Shown here piece by piece: positions 55,361-63,694 of a DNA stretch of 64,000 nucleotides. Origin of the DNA: an uncultured Alistipes sp. (GTDB lineage: Bacteria; Bacteroidota; Bacteroidia; Bacteroidales; Rikenellaceae); assembly GCA_900546065.1 (NCBI GenBank), contig URBK01000005.1, positions 62,001-126,000 of the forward strand. Direction: 5' to 3'. The notes beneath the pieces are model-generated. The model was not told the DNA's origin and did not search any database. It saw nothing but the letters and a program-made list of their open reading frames with translations. The translations under genes were made by a program, and so were the position numbers. The number at the start of each line of letters is the position of its first letter. The stretch's first letter is position 1.

Positions 55361-56146
55361 TTAGTCTGCATCCGATACGTATTGCTTGATGCAGCCGCGC
55401 TTCGACGAGCGGATGAACTGCACCAGCATATCGCGTTCGGCCGAGGGGGGCAGCTCTGCCTCGACACGGTCGCATCCCTCCATATAGTTCAGGTTGCTCT
55501 GGAAGAGTATGCGGCAGGCCTCATGTACGGCCGTGATCTGCTCGGGTGTGAATCCGCGGCGCGAGAGTCCGATCTTGTTGATTCCGGCGTAGTAGTCCTT
55601 GTTCGATGTGGTGATGAATGGCGGTATGTCCTTCGTTACGCCCGACATGCCCTGCACCATGGCGTGGTCGCCTATGCGCACCCACTGGTGTACGGCCGTA
55701 TGGCCGCCTATGACCACCCAGTTGCCTATATGTACCTCGCCGCCGAGCGATACGCGGTTGACGATGACGTTGTGGTCGCCAACAACACAGTCGTGCGCGA
55801 TGTGTGCGTATGCCATTATGAGGTTGTACGAGCCGACGACGGTCTTGCCTTGCGAGGCGGTGCCGCGGCTGATGGTGACATATTCGCGGATCTCGTTATA
55901 GTCACCGATTTCGGCGGTGGAGATCTCGCCCTTGAACTTCATGTCCTGCGGCGTGCATGCTATCGATGCGGCCATGTGGATTTTACATCCCTTGCCTATG
56001 CGGGCGCCGTCATATATTGCGGCCGAAGGCCCGATCCAGCAGTCGTCGCCTATGACTACGTCGCCTGCGATGTATGCGAAGGGTTCTATCGTGACGTTGT
56101 TCCCGATCTTGGCGTCGGGATGCACGTATGCCAATTTGCTGATCAT
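55361..56146 (-). CDS. lpxA: UDP-N-acetylglucosamine acyltransferase LpxA
   Basis: First enzyme of lipid A synthesis, 261 residues, with a left-handed hexapeptide helix at residues 5-190 (IGNNVTIEPFAYIAGDVVIGDDCWIG) and a helical C-terminus. The catalytic His lies in NLIMAYAHIAHDC. It starts 6 bp after the lpxC/fabZ stop. Confidence 0.97.
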   Translation of the reverse strand: MISKLAYVHPDAKIGNNVTIEPFAYIAGDVVIGDDCWIGPSAAIYDGARIGKGCKIHMAASIACTPQDMKFKGEISTAEIGDYNEIREYVTISRGTASQGKTVVGSYNLIMAYAHIAHDCVVGDHNVIVNRVSLGGEVHIGNWVVIGGHTAVHQWVRIGDHAMVQGMSGVTKDIPPFITTSNKDYYAGINKIGLSRRGFTPEQITAVHEACRILFQSNLNYMEGCDRVEAELPPSAERDMLVQFIRSSKRGCIKQYVSDAD

Positions 56147-56152
56147 GCTCTG

Positions 56153-57550
56153 CTATTCGGGTTTTTTGTTTCTCACAATCTGTGCCATAATGGTAGCCTC
56201 GCAGGCCAGAACGCCGCCTACGAAGACCTTGCCTACGACCGAGGCGATGCCGCGGCGCACGGGCTCGATGATGTGTGCCTCGATCTGCATCGTGTCGCCC
56301 GGAACGACCTTGTGCTTGAAACGCACGTTGTCGATGCGCAGGAAGTATGTCGAGTACTCCTCGGGGTGCTCGACGCTCTTGAGGACGATGATACCGCTGG
56401 CCTGAGCCATGGCCTCGACGAGCAGCACGCCCGGCATGACGGGCTCGGTGGGGAAGTGGCCCGTGAACTGCGGTTCGTTGGCCGTGACGTTCTTGATGGC
56501 GCCGATGGAGCTGTTGTCCAGATAGAAGACCTTGTCCACCAGAAGGAAGGGATAGCGGTGGGGCAGCAGTTTGCGCACCTCGTTCACATCCAGCAGCGCG
56601 GGTTTGTCGGGACGGTAGCGGAAGGCGGGCTTCTCGCCGTCGCGGCGTATGGCATGTATGAGCTGCTTCATGAATTCGGTGTTGGCGTAGTGGCCCGGGC
56701 GCGAAGCCCACACGCGGCCCTTGATGCGCATGCCGAGCAGGGCGAAGTCGCCGAGCAGGTCGAGCAGCTTGTGGCGAGCGAGCTCGTTGCTCGAGCGCAG
56801 CTGCAGGTTGTTCAGGTAACCGCCCGTGACGCGTATGTCGTCCTTGTGGAATATCTTCTTGAGGTGTTCCAGCTGCTCCTCCGAGACGGGGTTCTCGACA
56901 ACGACGATCGAGTTGTCCAGATCGCCGCCCTTGATGAGGTTCATCTTGAGCAGCGGCTCCAGTTCGTGCAGGAAGACGAAGGTGCGGCAGGGGGCTATCT
57001 GCTGTGCGTAGTCGTTGAAGGGGTCCAGCGTGGCATACTGGTTGCCGATGACCTTCGAGTTGTAGTCTACGTGCACCGATACGGTGAACTCGTCATCGGG
57101 ATATATGATTATAGCGACGCCCTTGTCGGGGATCGTATAGACCTGCTTCTCGGTCACCTCGTAATATTTGCGGTCGGCCTTCTGCTCGACCAGACCCACC
57201 TCGAGGATCTTCTGTGCATATTCGCGTGCCGAGCCGTCCATGATGGGCACCTCGGGGGCGTCGATGTCGATCATTGCGTTGTCGACACCCATCGTCCACA
57301 GGGCCGAGAGGATATGCTCTACGGTGCTGATACGTGCGGGACCCTTTTCTATCGTAGTTCCGCGCGAGGTGTCGGTGACATATTCGCACAGGGCGGGAAC
57401 CGAAGGTGAATTTTCGAGATCTATTCTACGAAATACTATTCCGCTGTTCTCCGGAGCGGGAAGGACGGTCATGTTGACCTTCACTCCGGTGTGTAGCCCT
57501 TTGCCAGAGAAAGAGATGGGTGAGGCGAGGGTCTGTTGTTTCGTTTGCAT
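56153..57550 (-). CDS. lpxC: Bifunctional LpxC-FabZ
   Basis: A 465-residue fusion typical of Bacteroidetes. The N-terminal 300 residues are the zinc deacetylase LpxC ([53 protein letters not shown]). The C-terminal 145 residues are the dehydratase FabZ ([14 protein letters not shown] with catalytic His, [22 protein letters not shown] with catalytic Glu). It couples lipid A and fatty acid synthesis. It is the first gene of the lpx operon. Confidence 0.98.
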   Translation of the reverse strand: MQTKQQTLASPISFSGKGLHTGVKVNMTVLPAPENSGIVFRRIDLENSPSVPALCEYVTDTSRGTTIEKGPARISTVEHILSALWTMGVDNAMIDIDAPEVPIMDGSAREYAQKILEVGLVEQKADRKYYEVTEKQVYTIPDKGVAIIIYPDDEFTVSVHVDYNSKVIGNQYATLDPFNDYAQQIAPCRTFVFLHELEPLLKMNLIKGGDLDNSIVVVENPVSEEQLEHLKKIFHKDDIRVTGGYLNNLQLRSSNELARHKLLDLLGDFALLGMRIKGRVWASRPGHYANTEFMKQLIHAIRRDGEKPAFRYRPDKPALLDVNEVRKLLPHRYPFLLVDKVFYLDNSSIGAIKNVTANEPQFTGHFPTEPVMPGVLLVEAMAQASGIIVLKSVEHPEEYSTYFLRIDNVRFKHKVVPGDTMQIEAHIIEPVRRGIASVVGKVFVGGVLACEATIMAQIVRNKKPE

Positions 57551-57601
57551 ATTTCGTTACGGTTTATTTGTAAGACAGTGTCTGCGTTTTATAATAATGT
57601 G

Positions 57602-57609
57602 CAAAGATA
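57602..57609 (-). promoter_or_regulatory. -7 element of the lpx operon, facing a divergent one
   Basis: TATCTTTG on the minus strand lies about 52 bp before the lpxC ATG. TATTTTTG at 57632-57639 on the plus strand is the likely -7 box of the divergent TonB-like gene. The two promoters share a 30-bp region, and neither has a good -33 box. Confidence 0.5.
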
Positions 57610-57667
57610 TGAATATTTCGTAAAAAAATAGTATTTTTGCCTGAGATTTAATTCTCTGTAAGCGAAT

Positions 57668-58507
57668 ATGGCAACAACCGAACCACAAGAGACCAACGGC
57701 GTGGAACAGAAGCCCGTGCGGCGCAGGCAGACGCACGGAGCGAGGTTGCATCTGCCTTTCGAGAACCGCCACAAGGATGCCGGCGAGTGGGCCTACGACC
57801 ACCGCGTGGGACTGAGCGTCATGATTATATGCTATCTGGTTCTGGGCATCGTTTTCGTGGGCTCGAAGATCATCCTTAACGACAAACCCCATCTGCAGGG
57901 CATATATATCGACCTTCAGGATCTGGAGACGCTGGCCGAGGAGAAGGAGCGTCTCGAACGCGAGGTCGAGATGAAGCAGTTGCAGGCGAATATGGACTGG
58001 TCGTCGGTCCGCAACCTCACATCGAACGAGGCTCTGCTGAACGAGAACCTGAAGGACGACCGCGGCACCCGGACGGAGGCGCTGAACGCGTCGGCGCGCG
58101 AGATAGCCGAGGGTATGGAGTCCAACCGCGCCGCCTACGAGGCGGGTTTGGCCGAGGCGGAGGCCATCCTCGACAAGGGCCGCGCCAAGAGCGAGGATAA
58201 GACCACCGAGGGGCAGGATTCCAAATTCAAGGGCAACGTGACGGTGAGCTTCGTGTTGAAGGATCCCGCGCGTACGAAACGCCATCTTGTCGTTCCGGCC
58301 TACCGTTGTGAGGGTGGCGGCGAGGTCGTCGTGGCCATAACGGTCAACCGTGGCGGCGAGGTGACGGCGGCGAAGGTTGTCTCGGGCGGCGATGAGAGCA
58401 TGCGCGAGGCTGCTTTGGATGCGGCTTGGAAGTCTCTTTTCAATATCGACATGTCGGCTCCCGAACGACATAACGGGACGATAACCTATCTGTTTATTCC
58501 ACAATAA
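57668..58507 (+). CDS. TonB-like energy transducer protein
   Basis: A 279-residue inner membrane protein. It has a cytoplasmic N-terminus (residues 1-48), one membrane helix (49-69), a coiled-coil, Glu/Arg-rich periplasmic stretch (80-180) and a C-terminal TonB-type domain (VVVAITVNRGGEVTAAKVVSGG, SMREAALDAAWKSLFN, HNGTITYLFIPQ). It may link the proton motive force to outer membrane receptors or be a structural TonB paralogue. No ExbB/ExbD genes are adjacent. The next small gene starts 11 bp downstream. Confidence 0.85.
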   Translation: MATTEPQETNGVEQKPVRRRQTHGARLHLPFENRHKDAGEWAYDHRVGLSVMIICYLVLGIVFVGSKIILNDKPHLQGIYIDLQDLETLAEEKERLEREVEMKQLQANMDWSSVRNLTSNEALLNENLKDDRGTRTEALNASAREIAEGMESNRAAYEAGLAEAEAILDKGRAKSEDKTTEGQDSKFKGNVTVSFVLKDPARTKRHLVVPAYRCEGGGEVVVAITVNRGGEVTAAKVVSGGDESMREAALDAAWKSLFNIDMSAPERHNGTITYLFIPQ

Positions 58508-58518
58508 TCACACACACG

Positions 58519-58935
58519 ATGTACACGGCGCTGCTTGGCATAATCGTATGGATATCCTGTTGTCTGCCGTCGGGAGCAGATCTCTGCGACCGGCAACCGG
58601 ATCACGGCAGCGTGTGCGTCGAACAGCTCTTGTCTGCGGAGTGTGACGACAAGTCCTCTGCGGAGGATACGACGGAGCTTACGGCCTCGGCCGTGGCGAT
58701 CAACTGCGAGATGCGGCTGCCCGTACCGGTCCGCAGTGTTGCGCGCGGTGCCGAGAGTGCCGCCTTCTCACATGCGGCGGCGCGGTGGCTTCGCCAGAGC
58801 GTGCGTATGATTCCATGTGATGCCTCGCACGGCAGCGTGACGGGGCGTGTTACCCGATTATTCGAATTCAATCTCTATCGTTCGACGCTGCGGGCGGACT
58901 TTTTCCTCCACTCGCTGTGCCGATTGCGGATTTAG
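58519..58935 (+). CDS. Small exported protein of unknown function
   Basis: 138 residues beginning 11 bp after the TonB-like gene. It starts with a hydrophobic stretch (residues 3-15) that could be a signal peptide. The C-terminal RLFEFNLYRSTLRADFFLHSLCRLRI ends in a strongly patterned segment that looks conserved rather than random. Five cysteines are spread along the chain. No domain is recognised. The position suggests co-transcription with the TonB-like gene. Confidence 0.55.
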   Translation: MYTALLGIIVWISCCLPSGADLCDRQPDHGSVCVEQLLSAECDDKSSAEDTTELTASAVAINCEMRLPVPVRSVARGAESAAFSHAAARWLRQSVRMIPCDASHGSVTGRVTRLFEFNLYRSTLRADFFLHSLCRLRI

Positions 58936-59054
58936 CGGCGGCAGTGCCCGCACCGCTCCTCCGGCCGGCAGGTGCGCGGGTCGGCGGTGTCGCGGACGGT
59001 GTCCGCGGCCGCATGCGTGTCGGAATCCGTTTAACCTGTAAAAAAGATTGAATC

Positions 59055-59555
59055 ATGTCGAATAACAGAGATATTTACGAGGCGCTGTATGCCTCGTCGG
59101 ACGGTGTCGTGGTACGCCGTCACAAGTCGGCAGCCGTGCCTGCCGCAATGTTCATTATCGGAGCAGCGCTCGTGGTGGCAAGTTATGCGGCCGCGTCGCT
59201 GCTGCCGGAAGGAGTACTTTCAGCCTTGGGGTTTGTCGGCGGGGTGTTGATCTTCGTGGGCGGAATCATGGCTTTGGCCCGTGTCTACGGTTCGGGGCAT
59301 CCGTTTCATACTGCGGAGGGGCGTTTCCTCAAGGTCGAGGAGCTGCACTTCGCCAAGGATAAGTCGTCGGAAGTGGCACGGTTGGTGCGCGAGGGCAACT
59401 TCGATGCCCTGCGCTCATTGAGCCATGACGGCGTGTCGGCCGTTACGGTTACGCTCTTCTCGTCGCCGTCGGGGGCATTCCGTGCGGGACAGGCCTTCGA
59501 GTATATGGATCTCGAGATGCGCCCGATAACCGACCTCAAGATCGTGCAGGCATAA
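59055..59555 (+). CDS. Two-helix membrane protein of unknown function
   Basis: 166 residues. Two membrane helices (about 27-49 and 53-76) are followed by a soluble domain that includes FLKVEELHFAKDKSSEVARLV and a final strand ITDLKIVQA. Codon use matches neighbouring genes and the frame is well kept. No family is recognised. The spacer before it (58936-59054) holds GC-rich short palindromes but no gene. Confidence 0.7.
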   Translation: MSNNRDIYEALYASSDGVVVRRHKSAAVPAAMFIIGAALVVASYAAASLLPEGVLSALGFVGGVLIFVGGIMALARVYGSGHPFHTAEGRFLKVEELHFAKDKSSEVARLVREGNFDALRSLSHDGVSAVTVTLFSSPSGAFRAGQAFEYMDLEMRPITDLKIVQA

Positions 59556-59718
59556 GCGTGCCGTGAGTTTCGGAACATGTGCTCGTCGGGGACGTGATCC
59601 GAAATATAAATGTATCATGGATGGAGTTGCCCTGCCGTCGGGCGGAGGCGCGGCGGCGGGGCGGCATCCGTGTCCCGGGAGATGAATGATTTGATAACGA
59701 GATAATTTAGAGAGTAAG

Positions 59719-61218
59719 ATGTTTAACATGACGGAGAATATATTGCTCGTATGGGCGCTGCTGCTCTACGTGGCGGTGATAGCCGGAAAGGTGGCCTATC
59801 GTTTCGGGGCGCCGGCCCTGTTGCTGTTCCTCGGCGTGGGTATGATGTTCGGGTTGCACTTCATCAAGTTCGAATCGTTCGAACTGACGCAGTTCATAGG
59901 TATGATCGCCCTCTGTATAATCCTGTTTTCGGGAGGTATGGATACCAAGTTCTCGGAGATACGCCCCATTCTGGCTCCGGGTATCGTGCTGGCGACGCTG
60001 GGTGTGGTGATCACGGCAGCGGTAACGGGTGTATTCATATATTTCTTCTCGTCGTGGGTTGGGTTGGCCATGTCGCTGCCTGTGTCGTTGCTTCTGGCGT
60101 CGACGATGGCCTCGACCGACTCGGCATCGGTATTCTCGATCCTGCGTACCAAGAAACAGGGCCTGAAGGAGAATCTGCGGCCGCTGTTGGAGCTTGAGAG
60201 CGGTAGTAACGACCCGATGGCATACATGCTGACCATACTGCTGGTGACGGTCGCCACATCGGCCGGCGGCGACGTGAATCTGGGACAGAGTATTCTGAAG
60301 TTTGTCGTGCAGATGGTCGTGGGCGCACTGCTCGGATACGGTATCGGACGTCTGGCGGTCTTTACGATAAACCGCATTGACATCAAGAACAACATATCGC
60401 TCTATTCGGTGCTGCTGTTGGCGTCGGTATTCTTCTCGTTCTCGTTCACCTCGCTGCTCTGGGGCAACGGCTATCTGGCCGTATATATTACGGGTCTCGT
60501 TGTCGGTAACTACAAGATCGCCCACCGAGGCAATCTTACGACCTTCATGGACGGATTCACGTGGCTGGCGCAGATCGTCATGTTCATCACCATAGGATTG
60601 CTGGTCAACTCCGATGAGCTGATGCATCCCGAGGTGTTGATCCTCGGCGGGGCTGTGGCTCTCTTCCTGATGTTCGTGGCGCGTCCGCTGGCGGTGTTCT
60701 TGGGTCTGCTGCCGTTCCGCAATTTCAGCCGTCGGGCGCGGATCTTTGTTTCGTGGGTGGGCCTGCGCGGCGCCGTGCCCATAATCTTCGCGACATATCC
60801 CATTGTCGCGGGTGTCGAAAACGGACGTCTGATCTTCAACGTCGTATTCATGGTTACGCTCATCTCGCTGCTTGTGCAGGGTACTACGGTGAGCGGCATG
60901 GCCAACCTTCTGGGTCTGGCGTTCGAGGAGAAGGAGCCTCTGTTCAAGATGGGTATTCCCGACAGCATAAAGAGCAACTTCACCGAGATCGAGGTTACGG
61001 CCTCGGCCCTCGAGGGTGGCTCGACGCTGCGTGATATCGAACTTCCGGACAATACGCTTGTGGTGATGATATGCCGCCACGGCGAATATTTCGTGCCGCG
61101 CGGAAATACCTCGCTCGAGGTCGGGGACAAACTTCTCGTCGTGTCGGATCTCGGCGACAAGGAGCTGCAGAAGGTCTACGATACGCTCGGCATTAAGGAT
61201 GTGGTGAAACTACAGTGA
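59719..61218 (+). CDS. CPA1-type K+/H+ (NhaP2/CvrA-like) antiporter
   Basis: Inner membrane antiporter of 499 residues. About 12-13 helices cover residues 8-395, including FLGVGMMFG, LASTMASTDSASVFSIL (the conserved Asp pair region) and LELESGSNDPMAYML. The C-terminal 90 residues are a TrkA-C/RCK-C regulatory domain (LEGGSTLRDIELPDNTLVVMICRHGEYFVPRGNTSLEVGDKLLVV). The second in-frame ATG (59728) is an alternative start. A terminator follows. Confidence 0.93.
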   Translation: MFNMTENILLVWALLLYVAVIAGKVAYRFGAPALLLFLGVGMMFGLHFIKFESFELTQFIGMIALCIILFSGGMDTKFSEIRPILAPGIVLATLGVVITAAVTGVFIYFFSSWVGLAMSLPVSLLLASTMASTDSASVFSILRTKKQGLKENLRPLLELESGSNDPMAYMLTILLVTVATSAGGDVNLGQSILKFVVQMVVGALLGYGIGRLAVFTINRIDIKNNISLYSVLLLASVFFSFSFTSLLWGNGYLAVYITGLVVGNYKIAHRGNLTTFMDGFTWLAQIVMFITIGLLVNSDELMHPEVLILGGAVALFLMFVARPLAVFLGLLPFRNFSRRARIFVSWVGLRGAVPIIFATYPIVAGVENGRLIFNVVFMVTLISLLVQGTTVSGMANLLGLAFEEKEPLFKMGIPDSIKSNFTEIEVTASALEGGSTLRDIELPDNTLVVMICRHGEYFVPRGNTSLEVGDKLLVVSDLGDKELQKVYDTLGIKDVVKLQ

Positions 61219-61250
61219 ATTTTGTTGTAAGGTTCAAAACATAAGTGCGC

Positions 61251-61275
61251 GGCGCGGAGGGTTACCCTCCGCGCC
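61251..61275 (+). terminator. Terminator after the antiporter gene
   Basis: An 11-bp perfect stem GGCGCGGAGGG/CCCTCCGCGCC with a TTA loop is followed by GTATTGTT. It lies between convergent genes. Confidence 0.75.
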
Positions 61276-61302
61276 GTATTGTTATGCCGAGTGTTATGGA
61301 TG

Positions 61303-61596
61303 CTATCTTGAGAGATAGTGCCGCAGGGTGATAAGCGGGTGGTATATGATCATCCGGGGGCCGCACCAACGCATGACCTGACGCATTAGCTGGCGTTTGT
61401 CCTTGGCATAGCAGTGGACGGGACAGCGGCGGCATGCGCTCTTATGCTCCCCGAAACGGCACAAGTCGAGCCTGCGGCGGGCGTATGCCAGAAGTTCGGC
61501 ATACTCTGGCGGCAGTTGCTCCGCGTGCAGTTTGCGGCGGCAGTAGAGGCGTATCATCACCTCGATTATCTCCTTCTCCTTCTCGATGCGTGTCAT
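61303..61596 (-). CDS. YgbA-like (nitrous oxide-stimulated promoter family) protein
   Basis: A 97-residue basic protein. EKEIIEVMIRLYCRRKH-type N-terminus and a cysteine cluster CRFGEHKSACRRCPVHCY followed by MRWCGPRMIIYHP are the pattern of the small YgbA family. The cysteines may bind a metal or Fe-S cluster. Its role, linked to nitrosative stress in enterobacteria, is not established here. It starts 18 bp after the HD-domain gene and is probably co-transcribed. Confidence 0.75.
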   Translation of the reverse strand: MTRIEKEKEIIEVMIRLYCRRKLHAEQLPPEYAELLAYARRRLDLCRFGEHKSACRRCPVHCYAKDKRQLMRQVMRWCGPRMIIYHPLITLRHYLSR

Positions 61597-61614
61597 GTGT
61601 CCGATGCGTATTGT

Positions 61615-62256
61615 TTATTTGTTGGCGGTCTCCTCGTCATATATCTTTTCGAACAGTGCGCGAAGGCGTTGCGTGTCGGCTATAAGCTGCCGCAGCCGCG
61701 CGAGCGGCCCGGCATTGGGCGACTCCTCGAGCCACAGACGCAGGTATCCCCCGTGGCCGTACTTCTGACGCAGATGCTCTTCGCAACGCTGCCATTGGGC
61801 CTCGCGATCGAGCTGCGGCGAGTGGGCGAGGCCGTATTGCACCGTGCGGCGGATGATGGTCTCGGGGTCGATGGCGCGGTCGGCTTCGGCGACTATGCGT
61901 CCGTATATCGAGCGCGGAGGCCGTGAGGCCGAAGCGCGGTGATCCTCCGCGGCGCAGGCTATCGTCTCGATCTGCTCCCCGGTAAACCAGCGTCGCAGGT
62001 TGTGGTCGGCGCGTATGATCCGAGCCGACTCCTCATGGTGATGTTCGCGTCCTGAGGCGAGTCCCGTATCGTGATACGCTGCGGCCGTATATGCCGTCTC
62101 GATATCCTCGCCCATACGCTCCGCAAGCTCCGTAGCCCGTGCCATGACCTGAAGGACGTGGTCGCGGCCGTGGGCCCGATCGAAGGTGTCGTAACGGGGA
62201 AGGATTCGGGTCTCGATGTAGAGACGCAGATCGTCGCGTATGGTCTTATGGCTCAT
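61615..62256 (-). CDS. HD-domain phosphohydrolase-like protein
   Basis: A 213-residue cytoplasmic HD-superfamily protein. The metal-binding His-His-Asp set is visible as AHGRDHVLQV, TAAAYHDTG and a further HHHEESARII, plus AEADRAID. It probably hydrolyses a nucleotide or phospho-metabolite; the substrate is unknown. The start was set at 62256 (MSHKTIRDD) because the promoter at 62296-62328 excludes the longer frame. Confidence 0.85.
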   Translation of the reverse strand: MSHKTIRDDLRLYIETRILPRYDTFDRAHGRDHVLQVMARATELAERMGEDIETAYTAAAYHDTGLASGREHHHEESARIIRADHNLRRWFTGEQIETIACAAEDHRASASRPPRSIYGRIVAEADRAIDPETIIRRTVQYGLAHSPQLDREAQWQRCEEHLRQKYGHGGYLRLWLEESPNAGPLARLRQLIADTQRLRALFEKIYDEETANK

Positions 62257-62295
62257 AGACTGCTCGATTTCGTGCCGCCTTGCGCGGCGGTGGCG

Positions 62296-62328
62296 CAAAG
62301 GTAACGATTATTTGCTTCGGGTGATAAA
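62296..62328 (-). promoter_or_regulatory. Promoter of the HD-domain/YgbA-like pair
   Basis: On the minus strand TTTA, 21 bp, TACCTTTG (62303-62296). The start site is near 62289. Confidence 0.5.
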
Positions 62329-62393
62329 CGAATCACCGCTTTCGGAGGGAAGGCGGTGATTGCGGGTATATCATTATGCAGAGGTTTAGGCAT

Positions 62394-62518
62394 AAAAAAA
62401 GACAACACTCTTTCGTTACGCAGGATTTGGTCGGGATCCTCGGGGATCGAGCCTTATCGCGGACGTCCGTGAAAGAACGTTGTACTTGATACGTTTATTT
62501 ACTACTCCTCTTTAAGGA
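62394..62518 (-). ncRNA. Candidate small RNA of about 125 nt
   Basis: A TATCTTTG box (minus strand, 62531-62524) predicts a transcript start near 62518. No open frame with a start codon follows. ACAACGTTCTTTC (62483-62471) can pair along all 13 positions, with two G-U pairs, with GAAAGAGTGTTGT (62414-62402). TTTTTTT at 62400-62394 comes next, which is a terminator-like end. Between the arms are self-complementary segments such as CGGACGTCCG and CTCG/CGAG. A free-standing structured RNA fits best; it matches no family I recognise (not tRNA, SRP, tmRNA or RNase P). Confidence 0.5.
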
Positions 62519-62523
62519 CACTG

Positions 62524-62531
62524 CAAAGATA
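62524..62531 (-). promoter_or_regulatory. -7 element of the candidate small RNA
   Basis: TATCTTTG on the minus strand. No good -33 box is seen 19-21 bp upstream. Confidence 0.45.
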
Positions 62532-62586
62532 GGGCCGCAGTGTTGCGATTTTATTACGCCGCGGTGACAAAAGGGTGAAACAATAC

Positions 62587-62618
62587 AAAAGCGGCCGCTC
62601 GGAACAGAGCGGCCGCTT
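62587..62618 (-). terminator. Terminator of the 2-oxoacid oxidoreductase operon
   Basis: A 12-bp perfect stem AAGCGGCCGCTC/GAGCGGCCGCTT with loop GGAACA ends in TTTTG on the minus strand, 33 bp past the stop. Confidence 0.85.
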
Positions 62619-62650
62619 GGTATCGGTTTTATGCAATCCGGATGTCAAGA

Positions 62651-63679
62651 TTATATTGTCCACGTCTCGCCCGAGCGCAACAGATCATCTACGCAGTGGA
62701 TCTTCGACGAGGCCTTCACCTGCTCGACCTGCTCGGCAACCTTCACGTCGTAGACATTGTCGTCCGCCACGTCGCGGATGACGCCGACGGCGACGGGGTA
62801 GTCGGGATACTTCATGGCCGCAAGCATCGAGTGGAGCGTGGTGTCGGCCGTGTGGGCGTCGTGCGTGAGCACGTCGTCGATGGTATATCCGTCCTCGCCG
62901 ACGGTTACGACCTTCAGGCGCATGTTCTCGAATACGAGACCCTTGCGCTTGTCGGCCCCGAAGAGCATCTTCTCACCGTGGCGCAGCGTGATGGTGCGCT
63001 CGGCGCGCGTAGCCTTGTCACCGGCAAAGTCGGCGTGGGTCTTGTCGTTGAAGATGACGCAGTTGACCAGAGCCTCTACGACGGCCATACCTTTGTGTTT
63101 GGCCGCAGCAACAAGGCAATCCTTCGTCAGCGCGACCTCCATGTCGATGGTGCGGGCGAAGAAGGTTCCCTTGGCGCCTATGACCAGCTCGCCCGGGTTG
63201 AAGGGCTTCTCGACGGTGCCGTAGGGCGACGTCTTGGTTATCTTTCCCAGCTTGGTGGTTGGCGAGTACTGACCCTTTGTCAGACCGTAGATCTCGTTGT
63301 TGAAGAGTATGACGTTAAGGTCGATGTTGCGGCGTATGGCGTGGATGAAGTGGTTGCCGCCGATGGCCAGCGAGTCGCCGTCACCGGTGCATACCCAGAC
63401 GCAGAGACCCGGGTTGGCAACCTTGATTCCCGTGGCTACGGCGCTGGCACGGCCGTGGATCGTATGGAAACCGAAGGTCTTCATGTAGTATATGAAACGC
63501 GACGAGCAGCCGATGCCCGATACGAATGTGAAGCGGTTGTGCGGTACGTCCAGAGCGTCCGCCACCTCGGGCATGGCGCGCTGTACGGCGTTGAGGATGG
63601 CGTGGTCACCGCAGCCCGGACACCATTTTACCATTTGGTCGCTCTTGAAGTCGGCCGGAGTATATTTGTAGTCTGCCAT
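62651..63679 (-). CDS. korB: 2-oxoacid:ferredoxin oxidoreductase, beta subunit
   Basis: A 342-residue TPP-binding subunit, probably 2-oxoglutarate:ferredoxin oxidoreductase. KWCPGCGDHAILNAVQ carries the cluster/TPP-site cysteines, and GIGCSSRF and the TPP motif GDGDSLAIGGNHFIHAIRRN...NVILFNN follow. It catalyses oxidative decarboxylation to acyl-CoA with ferredoxin under anaerobic conditions. The alpha subunit lies immediately upstream on the same strand, 15 bp away. The exact oxoacid is inferred from overall resemblance. Confidence 0.92.
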   Translation of the reverse strand: MADYKYTPADFKSDQMVKWCPGCGDHAILNAVQRAMPEVADALDVPHNRFTFVSGIGCSSRFIYYMKTFGFHTIHGRASAVATGIKVANPGLCVWVCTGDGDSLAIGGNHFIHAIRRNIDLNVILFNNEIYGLTKGQYSPTTKLGKITKTSPYGTVEKPFNPGELVIGAKGTFFARTIDMEVALTKDCLVAAAKHKGMAVVEALVNCVIFNDKTHADFAGDKATRAERTITLRHGEKMLFGADKRKGLVFENMRLKVVTVGEDGYTIDDVLTHDAHTADTTLHSMLAAMKYPDYPVAVGVIRDVADDNVYDVKVAEQVEQVKASSKIHCVDDLLRSGETWTI

Positions 63680-63694
63680 GATATTATCTGTCGC

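Noticed and set aside
55307..57409. A 700-codon open frame on the plus strand opposite lpxA and lpxC/fabZ
   Set aside because: It is antisense to two clearly recognised genes and has no recognisable domain; GC-rich third positions keep the opposite strand open.
59707..61080. A 457-codon open frame on the minus strand opposite the antiporter gene
   Set aside because: His/Arg/Gln-rich antisense product with no domain; the plus-strand antiporter explains the region.
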